Below are positions 59,576 to 64,000 of a DNA stretch of 64,000 nucleotides, in pieces; positions within the stretch are counted from its first letter, which is position 1; every line of letters starts with the position of its first letter. The DNA is from Inhella crocodyli (GTDB lineage Bacteria; Pseudomonadota; Gammaproteobacteria; Burkholderiales; Burkholderiaceae_C). The stretch is taken from assembly GCF_004004565.1 (NCBI RefSeq), contig NZ_SACM01000001.1:310001-374000 (forward strand), given 5' to 3'. The notes beneath the pieces were generated by a model that was given only the letters and a program-made list of their open reading frames with translations, did not search any database and had not been told where the DNA came from. A program made the translations under genes and the position numbers.

Positions 59576-60547
59576 ATGAAAGCCCTGACTTTTGCCGCGA
59601 TGACCGCTTTGATCTCCCCGATGGCCCTGGCGGCTCCGGCGGTGATCTTTGACATGGGCGGCAAGTTCGACAAGTCGTTCAACGAGTCGGCGTACCGGGG
59701 CGTGGAGAAGTGGAAGGCGGAGACGGGCCAGACTTACCTGGAGTTCGAGATCTCGAACGACACCCAGCGAGTGCAGGCCCTGCGCCGCATGGCCGAGAAG
59801 GGCGCCAGCCCCATCATCTCTATCGGCTTCGCCCAGGCCTCGGCCTTGGAGCAAGTGGCCAAGCAGTTCCCCAAGACCCAGTTCGCCATCATCGATGGCG
59901 TGGTCAACCTGCCCAACGTGGCCTCCATCACCTTCAAGGAGCACGAGGGCAGCTACTTGGTGGGCGCCCTGGCGGCCATGAAGAGCAAGACGGGGAAGCT
60001 CGGCTTCGTGGGGGGCATGGACATCCCGCTGATTCGCAAATTCCAGTGCGGTTACGAGCAAGGCGCCCGCGCCGCCAACCCCAAGGTGGAGGTCATCAGC
60101 AACATGACCGGCACCACCTCCAGCGCTTGGAACGACCCCTCGCGCGGCGGTGAGTTGGCCAAGGCGCAGTTCGCCAAGGGCGTGGACGTGGTGTTTGCCG
60201 CCGCCGGCGGCACGGGCACCGGCGTCTACCAGGCCGCCAAAGACGCCGGCAAGTTCGCCATCGGCGTGGACAGCAACCAGAACCACCTGCAACCGGGCAC
60301 CATGCTCACCAGCATGGTCAAGCGCGTGGACGTGGCCGTTTACAACGTGCTGAAGGGCTTCAAACCCGGCCCCCAGGCCCTGGGCTTGAAGGAAGACGGC
60401 GTGATGGTGGCCATCGACCAACACAACGACAAGCTGGTCACCCCCGACCTGCGCACCAAGCTGGACGCCATCAAGGCCGACATCGTGGCCGGCAAGCGCC
60501 CGGTCGCCGATTTCATGGCCAAGCCGGCCGATTGCGCCAAGAAGTAA
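59576..60547 (+). CDS. BMP-family ABC transporter substrate-binding protein
   Basis: ATG 59576 (MKALTFAAMTALISPMALAAPAV) begins a clean signal peptide; the open frame upstream includes the promoter region. The 323-residue product belongs to the basic membrane protein (BMP/PnrA) family. Ligand-binding phrases are DMGGKFDKSFNESAYRG, SIGFAQASALEQVAKQFP, FVGGMDIPLIRKFQCGYEQGA and DVVFAAAGGTGTGVYQAAK, and ends with the periplasmic tail ADCAKK. Unlike Gram-positive PnrA it has no lipobox cysteine and should be a soluble periplasmic protein. The family binds purine nucleosides. The ATPase gene begins 13 bases later. Confidence 0.93.
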   Translation: MKALTFAAMTALISPMALAAPAVIFDMGGKFDKSFNESAYRGVEKWKAETGQTYLEFEISNDTQRVQALRRMAEKGASPIISIGFAQASALEQVAKQFPKTQFAIIDGVVNLPNVASITFKEHEGSYLVGALAAMKSKTGKLGFVGGMDIPLIRKFQCGYEQGARAANPKVEVISNMTGTTSSAWNDPSRGGELAKAQFAKGVDVVFAAAGGTGTGVYQAAKDAGKFAIGVDSNQNHLQPGTMLTSMVKRVDVAVYNVLKGFKPGPQALGLKEDGVMVAIDQHNDKLVTPDLRTKLDAIKADIVAGKRPVADFMAKPADCAKK

Positions 60548-60560
60548 GAGCGACCCGGCG

Positions 60561-62078
60561 GTGACGGCACTCGCCCTGCGGGGCATCCACAAGCGCTTTG
60601 GGGCGGTGCACGCCAATGCCGGGGTCGACCTGACGGTCGAGCCGGGCACGGTGCATGGCTTGATCGGCGAGAACGGCGCGGGCAAGTCCACGCTGATGGC
60701 CATCCTCTACGGCTACTACCAGGCCGACGAGGGCAGCATCGCGCTGGACGGCCGCGAGGTCCAGATCCGCAACAGCCACGAGGCGATCGCCCTGGGCGTC
60801 GGCATGGTGCACCAGCACTTCATGCTGGTGGACACCTTGAGCGCGCTGGACAACGTGCTGCTCGGTGCCGAGCCCGGTTGGCACCTGCCCAGCGGCCAGG
60901 AGGCGGTGCGCGAAGGCCTGACGCAGTTGATGGCCGACACCGGCCTGCACGTGCGACTGGACGCCTTGGTGGGCCAACTGCCCGTGGGCGAGTTGCAGCG
61001 CCTGGAGATCCTGAAGGCCCTGTACCGCGGCGCCAAGCTGCTGATCCTGGACGAGCCCACCGCGGTCTTGACGCCCCAGGAAACGCAACAACTCTTCGAA
61101 GTGCTGCGCACCCTGCGCCAACGTGGCACCACGATCCTGCTGATCACGCACAAGCTCAAAGAGGTGATGGCGCTGTGCGACGCCGTGACCGTCATGCGCG
61201 CCGGACGGGTGGTGCACCGCTGCGCCATCGTCGACACCGACGAGGCCGGCCTGGCCGAAGCCATGGTCGGGCGCAAGGTGGCCTTGGGTCGCCAGGCGGG
61301 GTCGGCTCCGGCCCAGGACGAGGTCTTGCTGGAGGCCGAGGGCCTGAGCCTCCGCGACGCCCGGGGCGTGAGCGTGCTCAACAGCGTGTCCCTGCGATTG
61401 CGCGCCGGCGAGATCGTGGGCGTGGCCGGCGTGTCGGGCAACGGACAGACCGAACTGCTGGAGGTGCTCAGTGGCTTGCTGGCGCCGCAGGCGGGGCGAC
61501 TGAACCTGAAGGGGGCCAGCTTCGGTCCTGACGCCTGGTTGCACCCGACGCAGGCGCGGGCCGCCGGCTTGGCGCACGTGCCCGAAGACCGGCACGCCTG
61601 CGGCCTGGTCATGAGTTTTCCGGCCTGGGAGAGCGCGGCCTTGGGCTACCAGCAACTGCCCAAGTACGCCGGCGGCCGCTGGAGCTTGAGCGGTTCGAAG
61701 CTGCGTGCGGCCTGCGCGGCCATGATGGAGCGCTTCGACGTGCGCCCGCGCAACCCCGAGCTGGGCTCGAGCAAGTTCAGCGGCGGCAACCAACAGAAGC
61801 TGATCCTGGCGCGCGAAATCGGCGAGGCGCCGACCGTGCTGCTGGTGGGGCAACCCACGCGCGGCGTGGACATCGGTGCGATCGAGTTCATCCACAACCA
61901 ACTGCGGGCGCTGCGCGATGCGGGCTGTGCGGTGCTGGTGGTGAGCAGCGAGCTGGACGAAATCCTGGCCCTGGCCGACCGCGTGCTGGTGATGAACGGC
62001 GGCCGCATCACGGGCGAGCTGGACATCGACGACTGTGACGAACGCAAACTGGGGCTGTTGATGGCCGCGCAACCATGA
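60561..62078 (+). CDS. ABC transporter ATP-binding protein (nucleoside/BMP type, two NBDs)
   Basis: GTG 60561 starts a 505-residue protein with two fused nucleotide-binding domains, as in ribose and nucleoside importers. The first half has Walker A GENGAGKST, Q-loop MVHQHFML, the relaxed signature LPVGELQRLEILKAL and Walker B LLILDEPTAVL. The second half has an atypical Walker A (GVSGNGQTELL), HVPEDRHACGLV, signature FSGGNQQKLILAREI and VLLVGQPTRGVD. The degenerate sites are usual in this family. The stop overlaps the permease start (ATGA). Confidence 0.94.
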   Translation: MTALALRGIHKRFGAVHANAGVDLTVEPGTVHGLIGENGAGKSTLMAILYGYYQADEGSIALDGREVQIRNSHEAIALGVGMVHQHFMLVDTLSALDNVLLGAEPGWHLPSGQEAVREGLTQLMADTGLHVRLDALVGQLPVGELQRLEILKALYRGAKLLILDEPTAVLTPQETQQLFEVLRTLRQRGTTILLITHKLKEVMALCDAVTVMRAGRVVHRCAIVDTDEAGLAEAMVGRKVALGRQAGSAPAQDEVLLEAEGLSLRDARGVSVLNSVSLRLRAGEIVGVAGVSGNGQTELLEVLSGLLAPQAGRLNLKGASFGPDAWLHPTQARAAGLAHVPEDRHACGLVMSFPAWESAALGYQQLPKYAGGRWSLSGSKLRAACAAMMERFDVRPRNPELGSSKFSGGNQQKLILAREIGEAPTVLLVGQPTRGVDIGAIEFIHNQLRALRDAGCAVLVVSSELDEILALADRVLVMNGGRITGELDIDDCDERKLGLLMAAQP

Positions 62079-63178
62079 GCAGTGCCTCCTACTCGCTGCC
62101 CCGCTGGGTGGAAATCGGGCTGCTGCCGCTGTGGAACTTGGCGGTGGCACTGGCCGTGGCGGCCCTGGTCGTGCTGGCCATCGGTCACAGCCCGGCCCAG
62201 GCCTTTGCCGTGCTCATCAAGGGCGCGCTCGGTTCCGCCTCGGGCCTGGGCTACACGCTGTACTACGCCACCACCTTCACCTTCACCGGCTTGGCCGTGG
62301 CGGTGGCCTTCCATGCCGGCCTGTTCAACATCGGCGGGGAAGGGCAGGCCACCTTCGCGGGCTTGGGCCTTAGCCTGGCGGCGCTGTACCTGTTCCCCGG
62401 CCTGCCGGCCTGGGCGCTGCTGCCACTGTTGGTGCTGGCCGCTGCGCTGTTTGGCATGGGCTGGGCGGCGGTGCCGGCCTACCTGCAAGCCTGGCGCGGC
62501 AGCCACATCGTGATCACCACGATCATGTTCAATTTCTTGGCCGCGAGCTTGAACGCGTACCTGCTGGTCAACCTGCTGCGCCCAGCGGGTTCGATGGCGG
62601 TGGAGTCGGCACCGTTTCCTGAGGCTGCGCGCATGCCCGGCCTGCACGAGCTGGCCGCCAAACTGGGCATCGAGCTCATGCCCTCGCCCTTGAACGCCAG
62701 CAGCCTGCTGGCCGTGGCCGCCTGCGTGTTCGTGGGTTGGTTTTTGTGGCGCAGCCGCGCCGGCTACGCGCTGCGCGCGGTGGGCAGCGCCCCGCGGGCG
62801 GCCGAGTACGCCGGCATCCATCCCAAGCGCCAGGTGCTGATGGCCATGGCGCTGTCGGGGGCCTTGGCAGGCATGGTGGCGGTGAACGAACTCTCGGGCG
62901 TTCAGGGCAAGTTGGCCTTGGACTTCGTGGCCGGCGCCGGTTTCACCGGCATCGCCGTCAGCCTCATGGGCCGCAACCACCCGGTCGGCATCGTGCTGGC
63001 GAGCTTGCTGTTCGGCGTGCTGTACCAAGGGGGCGTCGAGGTGAGCTTCGAGCTGCAGGGTTTCTCGCGCGAGATGGTGGTCACGGTGCAAGGCTTGATC
63101 GTGCTGTTCGCTGGGGCGATGGCCACGGTCAGCGCGCCGCTGTTCGCCAAACTGTTCAAGGGGGCCGCCCGTGGATGA
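62075..63178 (+). CDS. ABC transporter permease (nucleoside/BMP type), subunit 1
   Basis: The 367-residue membrane protein has about nine hydrophobic segments and the branched-chain-permease-like family features: TFTFTGLAVAVAFHAGLFNIGGEGQATFAG in pieces, YLQAWRGSHIVITTIMFNFLA and GYALRAVGSAPRAAEYAGIHPKR, with GFTGIAVSLMGRNHPVGIVLASLLFG. It pairs with the next permease to form the channel of the nucleoside-type importer. The ATG overlaps the ATPase stop, and its own stop lies inside the next start region. Confidence 0.93.
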   Translation: MSSASYSLPRWVEIGLLPLWNLAVALAVAALVVLAIGHSPAQAFAVLIKGALGSASGLGYTLYYATTFTFTGLAVAVAFHAGLFNIGGEGQATFAGLGLSLAALYLFPGLPAWALLPLLVLAAALFGMGWAAVPAYLQAWRGSHIVITTIMFNFLAASLNAYLLVNLLRPAGSMAVESAPFPEAARMPGLHELAAKLGIELMPSPLNASSLLAVAACVFVGWFLWRSRAGYALRAVGSAPRAAEYAGIHPKRQVLMAMALSGALAGMVAVNELSGVQGKLALDFVAGAGFTGIAVSLMGRNHPVGIVLASLLFGVLYQGGVEVSFELQGFSREMVVTVQGLIVLFAGAMATVSAPLFAKLFKGAARG

Positions 63179-64000
63179 CACCCTGGTGATGCTCGGCTCG
63201 GTGCTGGCCAGCACCCTGCGTTTGACGGCGCCCTTGCTCTTGGCCGCGCTGGCCGGCCTGTTGGCCGAGCGCAGCGGCGTGGTGGACCTGGGGCTCGAGG
63301 GCAAGATGCTGGCGGCCGCCTTCGCCGCGGCCGCGGCGGCCGCGGTCAGCCAGTCGGCGCTGGTTGGCGTCGTGGCCGCCATCGGCGTGGCCGGGGCTTT
63401 GGCCCTGGTGCACGGATTCGCCTGCGTCACGCACCGTGGCGACCAGGTCATCTCTGGCATGGCCATCAACATGGTGGCCGCCGGCCTGACCGTGGTGCTG
63501 GGCATCGCTTGGTTTGCCACCGGCGGCCAGACGCCGACCCTGCCGCCCGAGGTGCGCATCCAAGCGCTGGCCCCTAGCCTGACCGAGCCTCTGGGCGCGG
63601 CCCAGCAGCACGGGGCCTTCCTGGGCGCGCTGCTGGGGCACGGTCTGTTCAGCCACAACGTGCTGGTGTACGCCGCCTTTGCCAGCCTGGCGCTGGTGGC
63701 CTACCTCTTGGCCCGCACTCGTTTGGGCCTGCGCCTTCGTGCCGTGGGCGAGAACCCGGCGATGGTCGATGCCGCGGGGGTGTCGGTGGCCTGGCTGCGC
63801 TACCGCGCCCTGCTGATGGGCGCGGTGCTGTGTGGCCTGGCCGGGGCCTACCTGTCGCTGGCGCAGAACGCCAACTTCAGCCCGAACATGACGGCGGGCC
63901 GCGGCTACATCGCGCTGGCCGCCATGATCTTCGGCCGTTGGCGCCCGCTGCCCACGCTGGCCGCCTGCCTGCTGTTCGGCCTGCTGGACGCGCTGGCCAT
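63171..64000 (+). CDS. ABC transporter permease (nucleoside/BMP type), subunit 2 (3' end outside window)
   Basis: The gene starts at GTG 63171, eight bases before the end of the previous permease gene; the ATG at 63175 reads into a stop after four codons, and ATG 63189 would be a later alternative. About 276 residues are visible before the window edge. The frame reads VDDTLVMLGSVLASTLRL, then LTAPLLLAALAGLLAERSGVVDLGLEGKM, read in pieces, the permease-2 signature. GDQVISGMAINMVAAGLTV, LRLRAVGENPAMVDAAGVSV and GRGYIALAAMIFGRWRPL follow. It completes the importer with the preceding three genes. Confidence 0.9.
   Translation, partial: MDDTLVMLGSVLASTLRLTAPLLLAALAGLLAERSGVVDLGLEGKMLAAAFAAAAAAAVSQSALVGVVAAIGVAGALALVHGFACVTHRGDQVISGMAINMVAAGLTVVLGIAWFATGGQTPTLPPEVRIQALAPSLTEPLGAAQQHGAFLGALLGHGLFSHNVLVYAAFASLALVAYLLARTRLGLRLRAVGENPAMVDAAGVSVAWLRYRALLMGAVLCGLAGAYLSLAQNANFSPNMTAGRGYIALAAMIFGRWRPLPTLAACLLFGLLDALA

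Overview
The window is GC-rich DNA from a betaproteobacterium, most likely order Burkholderiales (Rubrivivax/Leptothrix/Sphaerotilaceae-like). The evidence is the conserved rimP-nusA-infB-rbfA-truB-typA block, a one-piece tmRNA with tag ANDERFALAA, ubiG-gph next to ssrA, and an exosortase A (XrtA/EpsH) polysaccharide locus. The genus cannot be fixed by reading alone. No insertion sequence, phage gene, integrase or CRISPR array was seen, and no gene-free stretch exceeds 300 bases. Family names of the TIGR03xxx type are recalled from motif reading; no search was run.

Layout. (1) 1-5.7 kb: the end of a TolC-like outer-membrane protein, yaaA, a prolyl-4-hydroxylase-like oxygenase, ubiG, gph, ssrA with its terminator, a small membrane protein and tRNA-Ser(GGA). 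(2) 5.3-10.3 kb: a DUF2237/QmcA/NfeD operon (minus strand), a large inducible-type amino-acid decarboxylase (plus) and fabI (minus). (3) 10.3-18.6 kb: the rimP-nusA-infB-rbfA-truB-typA translation block, with a terminator-like hairpin in the rimP leader. (4) 18.6-22.2 kb: an EamA transporter, a 3-hydroxyisobutyryl-CoA-hydrolase-like enzyme and an FAD-linked oxidase.

(5) 22.4-53.7 kb is the centre of the window: a contiguous XrtA-type exopolysaccharide locus. The plus-strand operon (22.4-43.4 kb) encodes the export lipoprotein, chain-length regulator, tyrosine autokinase, outer-membrane protein, ATPase, deacetylase, FemAB-like protein, glycosyltransferases, exosortase A fused to an EpsI domain, UDP-sugar dehydrogenase, glutamine amidotransferase, a PaaK/CapK-like ligase, an O-ligase-like membrane protein and a second deacetylase. 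It converges on a minus-strand operon (50.7-43.4 kb) of acyl carrier protein, secreted TPR-like protein, a candidate 53-residue protein, GNAT-6 acyltransferase, glycosyltransferase, flippase and an asparagine-synthetase-like ligase without the glutaminase cysteine. Divergent from the ACP lies an acyl-AMP ligase plus PLP-decarboxylase pair. Most junctions overlap by 1-4 bases (ATGA, TGATG, GTGA, TTGA), so both arms look translationally coupled. The ACP/ligase/decarboxylase trio resembles the BtrI/BtrJ/BtrK logic of building an amino-acid-derived thioester on a carrier protein. With two asparagine-synthetase-type enzymes, FemAB and GNAT-6, it suggests that the polymer receives an amide-linked, amino-acid-derived decoration. 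That is the most interesting hypothesis here and is inference. No PEP-CTERM substrate, initiating sugar-phosphate transferase or PrsK/PrsR regulator lies in the window.

(6) 53.7-59.4 kb: a REC-GGDEF-EAL protein with a degenerate GGDEF site, coupled to a MASE1-CHASE-PAS hybrid histidine kinase. (7) 59.6-64 kb: a BMP-family nucleoside-type ABC importer (binding protein, ATPase, two permeases; the second runs off the window).
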